Part shown: in pieces, positions 1 to 9,020 of the stretch | Position numbering within the stretch: position 1 is the stretch's first letter | How the letters are laid out: each line of letters opens with the position of its first letter | Source: Snuella lapsa | Lineage (GTDB): Bacteria; Bacteroidota; Bacteroidia; Flavobacteriales; Flavobacteriaceae | Direction: 5' to 3' | Assembly (NCBI RefSeq): GCF_039539345.1 | Contig: NZ_BAABCY010000065.1 | Location: 1 to 64,000 of the forward strand | Length of the DNA stretch: 64,000 bases | Translations under genes and position numbers: made by a program | Notes under the pieces: model-generated | What the model was told of the DNA's origin: nothing | Database searches by the model: none | The model's input: the letters and a program-made list of their open reading frames with translations, nothing else

Positions 1-23
1 TAATTTTTAATATAACTAAAGTG

Positions 24-40
24 CTGCAATGAAATTGCAG
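24..40. other. Short perfect hairpin
   Basis: CTGCAAT and ATTGCAG form a perfect 7-bp stem around a GAA loop. No T-run follows on either strand, so it does not look like an intrinsic terminator. It may belong to the 3' or 5' region of a gene outside the window. Nothing else is recognisable in positions 1-71. Confidence 0.35.
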
Positions 41-71
41 GGTTTTAGACCCTAATTTGAAACCAATAAAT

Positions 72-132
72 AAAGAATTTCTTGAAACAAACTATCCCCG
101 AGGCAGAGCCTCGAGGATTTTTTTTCGATTAA
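72..132. repeat. Dispersed palindromic repeat, copy 1
   Basis: The left arm AAAGAATTTCTTGAAAC is followed by a hairpin, CGAGGC-AGA-GCCTCG, and then a T-run and GATTAAA. The same layout recurs at 16702, 38075 and 50767. The copy lies about 70 bp after the stop codon of the minus-strand TlpA gene at 205. Read on the plus strand it looks like a terminator (hairpin then eight T), but no plus-strand gene is near. Compared with copy 3, both sides of the stem have changed together (CGAGGC/GCCTCG against CGACGC/GCGTCG), so the hairpin itself seems to be conserved. Confidence 0.75.
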
Positions 133-204
133 ATAAAGTGTGACTAATTCAATAAAATTATAAACTTGAAAAAACAAATAATAAAAGTCTTAGTTTAATA
201 GGTC

Positions 205-1389
205 TTAGTTTAAAAGCTCTTCTAGAAGTGTAAAAGCTTCTTCACCAGATCCCACAAACTTTTTTACTATTTTTCCTTCTGGATCAATAATAAATTTTGT
301 TGGAAAAGCATTTACATTGTAACGGAGCACAAAATTGTCAACATCACTATCTCTAACATCCATGACCTGTTGCCAGTTATATTCATTTTTGTCAACAAAG
401 TCAATTATCCTTTGCTTTTTGTCACCAGAATTTACACCCAGTATTTCCAAACGGTCTTTATATTTTTCACTAAACTCCTTTACTTTAGGCATTTCAGAGA
501 CACATGGGCCACACCAAATGCCCCAAAAGTCTATCATAACATATTTGCCTTTATAAGCAGTTAAATCGAATTCATTGCCGTCTAAGGTAGATGTTGTTTT
601 AATTGTTGGAGCTACTGCACCCTCTTGAGTGTTTTTTATGGCATTAACCCTGTATGAGATATCTTTGTAAAAAGATATGTCTACTAGGGAATTGTCAAGA
701 TTATCAAAAGCTTTGATGGCTATATCATCTTCTATCTGACTCCGCATCATCATATCACTTAAATAATAAAGTGCTGGTACAGAGGATGGATGGTTTACAA
801 CAAAGTCCTTTTTAAGGTCTTTAACAATTTCACTGACAGAATCTGCCTTTTTATTTAAAACTTTCTTAATTTCGTCATCTTGTTCATATGCTCTTTTAAC
901 AAGGTAGTTTACACTTTCATTCATAAACGGGTATATTTTTTTATGAAATGCCCCTAGTTCGTTATTTATACTATCACTGTCTATAGGGTAGGCATCCATA
1001 AAGTCTGAAACTTTACCATTAACTTTAATTGATGCGCCTGGATAAAGAATGACATTGAGATATCCAGACTTAGCTGGGTACCAGCCACCTTCTGGTGTTC
1101 CTTTTCTTAGCTCTTTCATGCTAGTGTAAAAGGGCACAAAGTGATGACCTTCAATAGAGTCAGTAAGACTAAAGGTGCCATTGGTTACTATTAAAGAATC
1201 CATTCTATATCCCAGGGCTTCATAATCCTTATTTGGCAGTCTAAAATATAAATTGTTGCTCCCCAAACCTTCAATCGTTCCTTCTATTGTAAATGTTCTC
1301 GGTGTTTCCTCTATTTTAGCTTCGTTTTTACAAGACATGAGAAGAATTAGAAACATAAGGATTAGATTGTTTGTAAATAGTTTTTTCAT
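205..1389 (-). CDS. TlpA/DUF4369-type thioredoxin-like lipoprotein
   Basis: This is a 394-residue predicted lipoprotein: a hydrophobic signal peptide ends at LLMSC with Cys20 as the lipid attachment site. Residues about 32-140 resemble the DUF4369 beta-rich domain, followed by a helical linker. A TlpA-like thioredoxin fold begins near 258, with the redox motif WCGPC at 292-296 and the usual cis-proline in the NAFPTK segment near 363. Such proteins reduce or exchange disulfides in the periplasm and are frequent beside SusC/SusD pairs. The gene lies 56 bp after the MORN gene and probably shares its ECF-type promoter at 2166-2191. Substrate unknown. Confidence 0.9.
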   Translation of the reverse strand: MKKLFTNNLILMFLILLMSCKNEAKIEETPRTFTIEGTIEGLGSNNLYFRLPNKDYEALGYRMDSLIVTNGTFSLTDSIEGHHFVPFYTSMKELRKGTPEGGWYPAKSGYLNVILYPGASIKVNGKVSDFMDAYPIDSDSINNELGAFHKKIYPFMNESVNYLVKRAYEQDDEIKKVLNKKADSVSEIVKDLKKDFVVNHPSSVPALYYLSDMMMRSQIEDDIAIKAFDNLDNSLVDISFYKDISYRVNAIKNTQEGAVAPTIKTTSTLDGNEFDLTAYKGKYVMIDFWGIWCGPCVSEMPKVKEFSEKYKDRLEILGVNSGDKKQRIIDFVDKNEYNWQQVMDVRDSDVDNFVLRYNVNAFPTKFIIDPEGKIVKKFVGSGEEAFTLLEELLN

Positions 1390-1445
1390 GAGTTTATGTC
1401 GTTTAAGTTTTAAATAATTTATAATTTATGCTTTTGATTGTAACC

Positions 1446-2129
1446 TCAAATATTATGGTTTAATTCAACAACCCAATTACCGGGTTCTAGTATTATAAAT
1501 AGCATTTGCACTCTGGTGCTACCTCGATTATCTGAATTTTCCAAGGTATAGTTTAGAGAACATTCAAATGGGCAGATTATGTTTTCAAACACCCCGTCTT
1601 CGTAAATAACATTATAGAGCCCGCTATTGCCCTCTACACCATTAGGAATTCGAATCTTTAGTGCATTTACCTTAACTCCTATGGTAACACGATTGACTTT
1701 GTCATCAATTTTACGAATCGAATAGTTACTTATGCCGTTGGTTGAGAGTACTTTATAAGATATTTCCTTCTTTTTTCCTAAAAACCTGTCGCTCTTCCAT
1801 ATACCTTCATTTGTAATAGTATTTGAACCATCAGTTTTTTTATATACTCCTTCTCCATTTCGTTTGCCTTTTTTCCAGCCACCTTCATAGAAACTTCCAT
1901 CTTTGTACTTCATAGCCCCTTGTCCGTGTGGTAATCCCTTTTTAAATTCCCCTTCATATTCATCTACTCCTCTTGCTTTTCCAAATCCATCTGCCAATCC
2001 CTCTTTACAATCTCCTTGGTATTGCATTGAAATATTTTTTAACAACACCTCACAATTACTTTGAGAATATGCAAGACTTGTTATTATGTAATATAGGAAA
2101 CAAAAAACGCTAACTTTTCTACTAATCAT
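1446..2129 (-). CDS. MORN-repeat secreted protein
   Basis: This 227-residue protein begins with a signal peptide (hydrophobic stretch to about residue 22). Residues about 36-115 hold consecutive MORN repeats of the form YEGEFKKGLPHGQG and YEGGWKKGKRNGEG. The C-terminal half, about 115-227, is not recognised. MORN repeats usually form an extended beta surface for binding proteins or membranes, but the partner here is unknown. An ECF-type promoter element sits 37-62 bp upstream of the start, which places this gene and the following TlpA gene in the regulon of uptake locus 1. Confidence 0.85.
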   Translation of the reverse strand: MISRKVSVFCFLYYIITSLAYSQSNCEVLLKNISMQYQGDCKEGLADGFGKARGVDEYEGEFKKGLPHGQGAMKYKDGSFYEGGWKKGKRNGEGVYKKTDGSNTITNEGIWKSDRFLGKKKEISYKVLSTNGISNYSIRKIDDKVNRVTIGVKVNALKIRIPNGVEGNSGLYNVIYEDGVFENIICPFECSLNYTLENSDNRGSTRVQMLFIILEPGNWVVELNHNI

Positions 2130-2165
2130 TTCAGAGTATTAATGTGTTATAATTTTATATTATTA

Positions 2166-2191
2166 TACGTATGTTTTATAAATTACCCTTA
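2166..2191 (-). promoter_or_regulatory. Candidate ECF sigma-factor promoter of the MORN gene
   Basis: On the minus strand TAAGGGT is followed by 15 bases and then CGTA. The same pair with the same spacing precedes FecR1, a TlpA gene and FecR2, and with a 14-base spacer the 321-residue lipoprotein gene. The expected start point leaves a leader of about 30 bases. The spacing and CGTA -10 type fit ECF sigma promoters in general; assignment to the sigma factor at 9021 is inference. Confidence 0.6.
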
Positions 2192-2234
2192 TGTTTTTTA
2201 TAAAAAGGGATGGATATAAGAAAGGCTTAAAATT

Positions 2235-2483
2235 TTATTTTAGATATAGCTCTTTAAGATATTTTAAACGATAACCTGGGATAATAAGTTTCCAAATGTT
2301 TCTTTTAAGAAGAACATTTTTTTCTACAAGTTTTTTCCCATCAATATAAGTTCTGTAAATAAATGCATAAAACAAAAACAACACTAGAAAATACTTTTCG
2401 CCAATTAAATCAACTTTTTTTAACCAAAATATTATTCCGATAGGTGTTAAAATAAAAATGTAATAAATTATTAAGTCTTTCAT
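2235..2483 (-). CDS. Small membrane protein, unknown
   Basis: This 82-residue ORF encodes two hydrophobic segments (about residues 4-20 and 31-45) followed by a basic tail rich in lysine and leucine. It starts at ATG and lies between the terminator of the SusD gene and the promoter of the MORN gene, so it is either a separate small transcript or spurious. I recognise no family. The hydrophobic and then basic layout is protein-like, but the evidence is limited. Confidence 0.45.
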   Translation of the reverse strand: MKDLIIYYIFILTPIGIIFWLKKVDLIGEKYFLVLFLFYAFIYRTYIDGKKLVEKNVLLKRNIWKLIIPGYRLKYLKELYLK

Positions 2484-2511
2484 TAAATATTGTTATATAT
2501 TTATTGGCTTT

Positions 2512-2552
2512 AAAAAAAGGAGCTTCCATATAAACTTATTAAGGAAGCTCTT
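2512..2552 (-). terminator. Terminator after SusD1
   Basis: GAGCTTCC (2520-2527) pairs with GGAAGCTC (2543-2550). On the minus strand the stem is followed by seven T. It lies 25 bp beyond the SusD1 stop codon and should end the FecR-SusC-SusD transcript. Confidence 0.8.
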
Positions 2553-2576
2553 ATAACAATCTAACCAAAATGAGTA

Positions 2577-4013
2577 TTAATACTCATTTTGTCTAGTAGC
2601 ACCGTCACTTAGAATAATAACTTCATTTCCAATAGGTCTTGCATAGCGCCTATCATCTGGTTGAATAGTTATGGTCTCCCCATTAATTGTTCTGGTAATA
2701 ATAATTGGATCGGTAAGAGGATCATTATTCAGCCTTTTGATGTCCATAAAACGTAATGAAAATGGATATTCCCTCCTACGCTCATCTATTATTTCATTTA
2801 CTGCGGCTTTTTCGGTAGATGGTATGGGTAAAGCTGCATAATCCAACACATCAAAACGATTTATTCGTACCATTTCAAGATCTGCCATGGCTCCACTAAT
2901 ATTACCAGCTCTTGCTTTGCATTCTGCTCTGATTAAGTACATTTCTGGAACACTAGGTCCTGTAGAAGCATAGCCCACATAGTGTTGCATATACGTATAC
3001 CAAAGGTTTGTTGTGGCTCCGCTTCGACTAAACCAATCTTTAATGAAAAACAAATTACGCACATCTGTAGGCTCGTATAAATCCATTAATTCTTGGCTGG
3101 GAGATGTATTCCAGCTAGAATTTGTGCCATAGGTATAGTAATACCTGTCATTAAAAAATTCTGGAATACTAATATTCCAAGGCACAAAAGCAGCTGTAGT
3201 TGGATAAACATAGGGCCCATACCAAAGTGAAAAGGACAGTGTAGATATGTTAGAGGCATAGTCAACCATAGTATTATAACCAGCTAATGCTGCATTGGCA
3301 CTAGCTTCTGCTTTGTCGTAATCACCAAGGTATAAATGGATGCGAGCTGCCAAAGCATGTATGCTATTCTCATCTATTCTATAAATGGTTTTTTTAGGTG
3401 TATTGGCAGGATACGCGTTTTGTGCCTTTTCAACTTCACCGACAATAAAGTCAAAGGTTTCTTTTAGAGTTTTTCTTTCTTGTGATTCCGTAAGTAAAGG
3501 AGTTTGCTTTAAAACCAACCCCAATTCACCTTCATTTGCAGTACTAGGATACAGGGTGTGTGTAATGGCCAACTGGAACAGATGGTTCGCCCTTATAAAA
3601 TGGCTTTCTGCTATGAGGGCTTGCTTTGTAACTTCGTCAGATCCAGTCAATTCTCCGCTGTTTATCAGGTCTAAAGCTAGATTTGCAATTAGAATAGGAT
3701 AATAATGACCTGACCATTTACCATCAGAAGTCCTATCTATATCAGTCGAAAATGTATAATGCTGTATTTGTTCAGCTGGTAACGAATTTGTTTCGTCTAA
3801 AATACTCTGAATTATTACTGTATTATCTGTACACCAAATATTTTCTTGATCTGAATAACTACGTGCTCCAAGACCATTAATCAAATAATCTAAATCATCA
3901 ATTGAAGTAATTTCTGTAGAACTGGTTTTGTTAGGGCTTTCATCTAGAAATTCATCTTGATCGCATGATACGGCAATGAATGCACTAATTAAAACTAAAA
4001 TTATTTTTTTCAT
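2577..4013 (-). CDS. SusD/RagB-family substrate-binding lipoprotein (locus 1)
   Basis: This 478-residue lipoprotein has a signal peptide ending at AVSC (Cys17). It has the helical, tetratricopeptide-like layout of SusD, including the N-terminal segment ending in SDGKWSGHYYPILIANLALD and the C-terminal SusD signature with LIRAECKARAGN near 360-375 and IIDERRREYPFSLRFMDIKRLNND near 405-430. SusD proteins sit on the cell surface as a lid over the SusC channel and bind the substrate. The gene begins 12 bp after the SusC1 stop and is followed by a terminator. The S9 peptidase and TlpA neighbours suggest a peptide-like ligand rather than a glycan; this is inference. Confidence 0.95.
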   Translation of the reverse strand: MKKIILVLISAFIAVSCDQDEFLDESPNKTSSTEITSIDDLDYLINGLGARSYSDQENIWCTDNTVIIQSILDETNSLPAEQIQHYTFSTDIDRTSDGKWSGHYYPILIANLALDLINSGELTGSDEVTKQALIAESHFIRANHLFQLAITHTLYPSTANEGELGLVLKQTPLLTESQERKTLKETFDFIVGEVEKAQNAYPANTPKKTIYRIDENSIHALAARIHLYLGDYDKAEASANAALAGYNTMVDYASNISTLSFSLWYGPYVYPTTAAFVPWNISIPEFFNDRYYYTYGTNSSWNTSPSQELMDLYEPTDVRNLFFIKDWFSRSGATTNLWYTYMQHYVGYASTGPSVPEMYLIRAECKARAGNISGAMADLEMVRINRFDVLDYAALPIPSTEKAAVNEIIDERRREYPFSLRFMDIKRLNNDPLTDPIIITRTINGETITIQPDDRRYARPIGNEVIILSDGATRQNEY

Positions 4014-4025
4014 TTTTCTAAATTT

Positions 4026-7000
4026 TTAAAATTCGATGTTTAATCCTAAAGTGAATGTCTTTTCTGGCGCTCTGGTTATACCATTAATATATTCTGGGTC
4101 AATGTTATAATCATTAGCCACCCAAATATTACCCAAGTTTTCTGCTTGGGCAAATAACCTTAAATTAGACAGACCTATCTTACTTAATAAATTACTTGGT
4201 AAGTCATAAGAAAGATAAATTTGTCTTAACCTGATATGAGAAGCATCTTCAACAATTGTATTTAGATATGGTACATACCAACTAATACGGTACGACCACA
4301 AATCCCATTCTGGATCAAGGTACGGAAGTCCCATTTCATCATGTCTACCTGCTACTAAACCTTCTAAGTCTTTATGATAAACACCCCTATTTCTTGTTGG
4401 AGTATAATCGTGTGTAGGTCTTCTAAATTTATGTCCAAATTTTCCAATAAATCGAGTTGTGAATGTAAAGTTTTGATAGTTAAAAGTGTTATTCCAACCT
4501 AAAATGGTAGGGGCAACCAATGTACCTTGATACTTAAGTACATCCCTGCCGTCTTCACCATTAAGCCCAATGTTCTCATCCATACCATAGATCACGCCAT
4601 TTTCTCCAATAATGGTTGGGTATGGTTTGGTTTGCGAAGGTATATCTCGCATACCTCCATAAACAAATGAGTGAACTGCATTGTAAGGTCTACCCTCAAC
4701 ATATGGAAATTGAGGAAGAGCTCTTGGGAAGATGCTAAAGTCAGCCAACTTAGTAACTTCACTATTGTTATGAGAAAATACTAAATTGGTATTTAATTTG
4801 ACATTTTCTGAGAATAGGATGTCAGAGCTTAAATTTAGCTCCACTCCTTTGTTGCTCATTTCACCAACATTAAAAGTACCATAGGTTAAACCTGTTGTAC
4901 TAGGTACATCTATAGTAGCTATTAAATCTTCACTTCCCTTATTATAAACATCAATACTTCCATACAGTTTACTGTTAAAAATATTAAAATCCAAACCAAA
5001 ATTTAGTGTATTAATGCGTTCCCAACGTAATTCAGGGTTACCTAAGTTTTGTAAAAACGCCGTGTATACTCCCGTATAAAAGTTAGGTTGCTGACTTACA
5101 GAAATGGTAGGTGTGGTAGCAGAACTTCCCACCAAATTACCATTTTCCCCATTGGTAACTCTAAATTTTAAAGAGTTAATAAAATCAACATCTTTTAAGA
5201 AATTTTCGTTTTTAGCATTCCAGCTTAATCCCACTGACCACATGGGGTTAAAACGCATGGCTTTATCTTCTACAATAAAGTTTGCACCATCTGACCGAGC
5301 ACTACCAGTAACGGTATATTTATTATCATAGGTGTAGGCAGCATTACCAAAATAAGATACAAACCTTCTGTCGGATTGGCTAAAAAACCTGCCATCTAGT
5401 ACACCACCTTGACCCCAAAGTGACTCCCATGATGTTACACTAGGTACTGCAAATTGATTAGTCTCCCTATTGAAGCCATAGGTGCGAATCCCACCAAGTC
5501 CCTTTGATGTTGACGAAATCCTTTCATAGCCTGCCAAGGCAGAGATGCCGTGTTTGTTAAAAGTTTTATCATAATTTAACAAAGTTCTAATTGTATAGCC
5601 AGTACTTTCAGAAGAACTACCATCTAAAATTGCACCTAGTGGAACATTTGAAGGACCAATGGTGCCGGCAACAGGATCGTAGTTGGCTACCTCAGAACCA
5701 TTGATTACTGCAAATTTTACCGTGGATGTTTCCGGACCTCTGTAGATTTCATTTTTAGTTTGAAATTTTTCGTATTGGTAACTGGGTTTAAACACCAAAC
5801 CGTCTAAAAGTTTTATGTTAAGACCAACATTTATTCTATAATTGGTGTGTTTTGATACACTTTCTGTACCCCTGGCATCTCTTAAGGGATTGTAGGTAAT
5901 GTCATCATATGGTAAATCTACCACATTGTTGCCAAAATATTCTAAATATTTTGGGTCATAAATAGGGTGTTTTACATTGGCATAACTACCGTCTGCATTT
6001 ATTAAATTTTGATAGGGAGACATATTTTGAACGGTACCAAAACCAATACCCCTATTCTCATCACGAGAATTATCTAACATACCGTTAAAATTAAACGTGA
6101 GCCAATCACTAATCTTATATTGGTTATTTACGTTTATCAATATTTGTTCATTCTCGTCACCAATAAAGGCATTAACATTATCATTAAATAAGGCAGAAAC
6201 ACGTGTGCTGCTTCTATCTGATGAAGTGGATAGTGCCAAATTATATTGGTTTTGTATAGGTGCTGTTAGCACATATTTTTCTATGTCATCAAAACTATTT
6301 ATGCCCGATAACCTATTTATTTTGGTATTTAATTCGGCTTGAGTGATGTGCCCATACCACGCATCGTAATACGCTCGAGCCCCTTGACTATAACTCCTTC
6401 CACTGCTAGCAACAATATTCCTATCAAATAAGGTCATAGCAGGATGATTATTAGAGACAAAAAATATACTTTGTGTACCATGTCCTGTTGGCGTCCAAAT
6501 AGTGCTTTCGAAATCTAGAGTAGTTTTAGAGTCAGCTCGAGTAATGTTACGTTCTAAGTTCATTTTAGGTTTCATTTTAATAAACGAACTGAAGTTAATA
6601 TTCATGCCCTTTCTAGAAGATTTTTTTGTTACTACAACAATAACACCATTTCCTGCCCGTGCTCCCCAAATAGAAGCCGCTGCAGCATCCTTTAATATGG
6701 TTACACTTTCAATATCATTAGGGTTTATAGTATCAAATCCTCCTTGTATTGGGAATCCATCAACCACCACTAAGGGAGCTGTACTTGAATTTGGATCAAT
6801 ACTACCCACCCCTCTAATAACCACATCATTAATATCAATATTACCATCAGCATCTTCAACCACCTGAATACCAGGGGCAATACCCTGTAACACAGATCCG
6901 ATATTTTGTGTTGCTGTGTTTTGTATTTGTTCTTTTGGCACCACGTTAAATGCTCCTGTTGAGCGCTCCCTTGAGATTTTTTGGTAACCAGTTACTACTA

Positions 7001-7658
7001 TTTCTTCCAATTCATTAACATCCTCCTTCAAAACAAAGTTATAAACGGTTTCTCCCGATTTAACCATTGTTTGAGCTCTTTGAAATCCTATACCCGTTAC
7101 GATTATAAAATCTCCAATGCTAACGTTTAGTTTAAATTTACCATCAAAATCTGTTGTAGTTCCCCTAATGACATTGCTATTGTCTTCTGTTGGAGCATCT
7201 GTAGTATAGACACTTAATCCCGCTATTGGCATACCATTTCTATCAATAACCGTCCCACTTACTACAATTTCTTGAACATTGATGGGAATAGAATTTTTTC
7301 TTATGATAATAGTATTATCATTCTTAATGTCAAAATTAAAATCTCCTTGAGATAAACTTTGCGATAAAAGATGGTTTACACGTACAGACCCCTTTTTCAA
7401 ACTTACTTTTGGGAAATCTTTAAACATGTCTGCCTTGTAGATAAATGTAATATCGGTTTGATCCATTATAAGATCAAACACTTCATCTACACTTACTTCC
7501 TTGTTTTCATCAATTATAATTTTTACATTTTGTGAAAGGGTGCCGCTAGAAGTAAATCCAAAAACAGTAGCACAAAATAAGAATATAAATGACCTCATCA
7601 TGTTTTGGAATATTTTTTTTCTAAAGAAGAAAAAAACCTTAGTTAGTTTAATTTTCAT
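4026..7658 (-). CDS. SusC/RagA-family TonB-dependent outer-membrane transporter (locus 1)
   Basis: This 1210-residue protein has a long signal region (residues 1-42), then an STN domain (about 45-121), which receives or sends the signal to the FecR anti-sigma factor. A carboxypeptidase-regulatory-like domain follows (about 130-215), then a TonB box within ELEEIVVTGYQ (217-226) and the plug with the SusC signature LVVVDGFPI near 296-304. The rest is the 22-strand barrel, ending in a C-terminal aromatic residue as outer-membrane barrels do (NIEF). It imports a substrate captured by SusD with TonB energy. The STN domain agrees with control by the FecR and ECF sigma genes directly upstream. Confidence 0.97.
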   Translation of the reverse strand: MKIKLTKVFFFFRKKIFQNMMRSFIFLFCATVFGFTSSGTLSQNVKIIIDENKEVSVDEVFDLIMDQTDITFIYKADMFKDFPKVSLKKGSVRVNHLLSQSLSQGDFNFDIKNDNTIIIRKNSIPINVQEIVVSGTVIDRNGMPIAGLSVYTTDAPTEDNSNVIRGTTTDFDGKFKLNVSIGDFIIVTGIGFQRAQTMVKSGETVYNFVLKEDVNELEEIVVTGYQKISRERSTGAFNVVPKEQIQNTATQNIGSVLQGIAPGIQVVEDADGNIDINDVVIRGVGSIDPNSSTAPLVVVDGFPIQGGFDTINPNDIESVTILKDAAAASIWGARAGNGVIVVVTKKSSRKGMNINFSSFIKMKPKMNLERNITRADSKTTLDFESTIWTPTGHGTQSIFFVSNNHPAMTLFDRNIVASSGRSYSQGARAYYDAWYGHITQAELNTKINRLSGINSFDDIEKYVLTAPIQNQYNLALSTSSDRSSTRVSALFNDNVNAFIGDENEQILINVNNQYKISDWLTFNFNGMLDNSRDENRGIGFGTVQNMSPYQNLINADGSYANVKHPIYDPKYLEYFGNNVVDLPYDDITYNPLRDARGTESVSKHTNYRINVGLNIKLLDGLVFKPSYQYEKFQTKNEIYRGPETSTVKFAVINGSEVANYDPVAGTIGPSNVPLGAILDGSSSESTGYTIRTLLNYDKTFNKHGISALAGYERISSTSKGLGGIRTYGFNRETNQFAVPSVTSWESLWGQGGVLDGRFFSQSDRRFVSYFGNAAYTYDNKYTVTGSARSDGANFIVEDKAMRFNPMWSVGLSWNAKNENFLKDVDFINSLKFRVTNGENGNLVGSSATTPTISVSQQPNFYTGVYTAFLQNLGNPELRWERINTLNFGLDFNIFNSKLYGSIDVYNKGSEDLIATIDVPSTTGLTYGTFNVGEMSNKGVELNLSSDILFSENVKLNTNLVFSHNNSEVTKLADFSIFPRALPQFPYVEGRPYNAVHSFVYGGMRDIPSQTKPYPTIIGENGVIYGMDENIGLNGEDGRDVLKYQGTLVAPTILGWNNTFNYQNFTFTTRFIGKFGHKFRRPTHDYTPTRNRGVYHKDLEGLVAGRHDEMGLPYLDPEWDLWSYRISWYVPYLNTIVEDASHIRLRQIYLSYDLPSNLLSKIGLSNLRLFAQAENLGNIWVANDYNIDPEYINGITRAPEKTFTLGLNIEF

Positions 7659-7706
7659 AAATTTGTGTATTATTAGTTAGTTAAAGATTAATTAATAATT
7701 TCTTAT

Positions 7707-7758
7707 AAAGGGATTTAAGTCTTATACTTTGGACGGTCTTAGACTATCCCTTTTTTTT
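7707..7758 (+). terminator. Plus-strand terminator between FecR1 and SusC1 (possible antisense RNA end)
   Basis: AAAGGGA and AGTCT (7707-7722) pair with AGACT and TCCCTTT (7741-7753), and eight T follow on the plus strand. The minus strand shows no T-run after the stem, so it is a poor terminator for FecR1. A plus-strand TAAATTTG at 7658-7665, overlapping the SusC start codon, fits the -7 consensus TAnnTTTG; an RNA of about 85 bases antisense to the SusC leader would result. Antisense RNAs in this position are known for Bacteroides uptake loci (the DonS type). Confidence 0.45.
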
Positions 7759-8926
7759 ATTTAATTATAATTTGGTTGTCCTTTATTTCATAGTCATTGA
7801 TATGGTTTTGGTTTTTTATTAAAATTAGAATCTCCTCAATGTTTTGGTTTTTGCTTAACTGCCCCTTAAATTTTACATTTTCGACATCACTATTTTCAAA
7901 AACAATGTCTACATCATACCACCTGGACAATACTTTTGAAATATCTTTTAGAGAATTATATTTAAATGAAAAAACGCCTCTCATCCATGCAGTTACAGAG
8001 TTAATATCTGCTTCAACAATATTTATAGCTTTTTCATTAGAACTTAAGCGAATAATCGATTGCTGTCCAGGTTGCAGGATGGCATTATCATCAACACCAT
8101 TACTTACATTAACTTTCCCTTCTATCAAAGTACTAGTAATAGTTTCATCATCTTGGTAGGCCTTAATGTTAAATTCTGTTCCCAAGACTTCAATTTCTTG
8201 AAGCAATGATTTAACTACAAAATTAGCCCCCTCATGGTTCGTACTAGGAGATACGTCAAAATAAGCCTCTCCATAAATTAGCTCTACAGTTCTGCTTTGC
8301 CCCTTAATAAATGCCACAGGGTATTTGAGTTTTGAATCGGAATTCAACCATACTTTTGTACCATCATTCAAAACAATGGAATGGGTTCCTCCTCTGGGTA
8401 TGGTTAAATAATTGTATTTAATTTCAGGAGAAGATTTTTCAACAGAAACATTATTATATATTACCTCTTCACCATTACTAGTTAATTTATCTGTTGTAAA
8501 ATTCTGCCCTTTTTCCAGAACAATGTTTGATCCATCTTCTAAAGTAAGGGTGGCTTTTGCAGTACCAATTTTAATATTGTTATCAATAATCTTGTTATCT
8601 AATGGCGTAATAATGTTGTCCGTTTTCTTAACAAGAAGTGGAATTGACAATAAAAGTATAATTGATGCAACTGCAGCATATTTTAAATAACCTAAATAGG
8701 ATTTTTTCTGCTTGATTTTAGCGTTTATTGTACGCCAAACAATTTCCTTTTCAATTAAATTAACACGTTTTGATTGCTCTAAAACATAATTTATATCAAC
8801 ATACTCTTGAAAAAGGACTTTATTTTTGTCATTTTCAAGCCATAGTTTAAGCCTTCGCAATTCAGCATTTGTTATATTATTTGCAAAGAATTTAGTGATC
8901 AATATTTCAATTTCCTGTTCAATCAT
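7757..8926 (-). CDS. FecR-type anti-sigma factor (locus 1)
   Basis: This 389-residue protein has a cytoplasmic N-terminal domain (about 1-75) that should bind the ECF sigma factor, one membrane helix (about 79-98), a periplasmic FecR domain (about 175-270, with the GGTHSIVLNDGTKVWLNSDSK segment) and a C-terminal DUF4974 domain (about 320-389) that would contact the SusC STN domain. It is divergent from its sigma gene, with 94 bp between starts, and upstream of SusC1. An ECF-type promoter at 8948-8973 would give a leader of about 15 bases, so the anti-sigma gene appears to be under control of its own sigma factor. Confidence 0.95.
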   Translation of the reverse strand: MIEQEIEILITKFFANNITNAELRRLKLWLENDKNKVLFQEYVDINYVLEQSKRVNLIEKEIVWRTINAKIKQKKSYLGYLKYAAVASIILLLSIPLLVKKTDNIITPLDNKIIDNNIKIGTAKATLTLEDGSNIVLEKGQNFTTDKLTSNGEEVIYNNVSVEKSSPEIKYNYLTIPRGGTHSIVLNDGTKVWLNSDSKLKYPVAFIKGQSRTVELIYGEAYFDVSPSTNHEGANFVVKSLLQEIEVLGTEFNIKAYQDDETITSTLIEGKVNVSNGVDDNAILQPGQQSIIRLSSNEKAINIVEADINSVTAWMRGVFSFKYNSLKDISKVLSRWYDVDIVFENSDVENVKFKGQLSKNQNIEEILILIKNQNHINDYEIKDNQIIIK

Positions 8927-8947
8927 TTTTTAAAATCTTATTAGTAT

Positions 8948-8973
8948 TACGCAACTATTATTAAATACCCTTA
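8948..8973 (-). promoter_or_regulatory. Candidate ECF sigma-factor promoter of FecR1-SusC1-SusD1
   Basis: On the minus strand TAAGGGT is followed by 15 bases and CGTA. The predicted start point, about seven bases further on, lies close to 8941, 15 bases before the FecR1 ATG. It matches the elements at 2166, 13684, 16538 and 29560. Confidence 0.65.
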
Positions 8974-9020
8974 TCTCTTATGATTTTTTTTTATAGATTT
9001 ACTTTTATCATAATTGATTA

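Noticed and set aside
72..132. The dispersed repeat as the intrinsic terminator of the upstream minus-strand gene.
   Set aside because: The T-run follows the hairpin only on the plus strand. On the minus strand the stem is followed by GGGGATAGTT, and for copy 2 a proper minus-strand terminator exists separately at 16643-16683.
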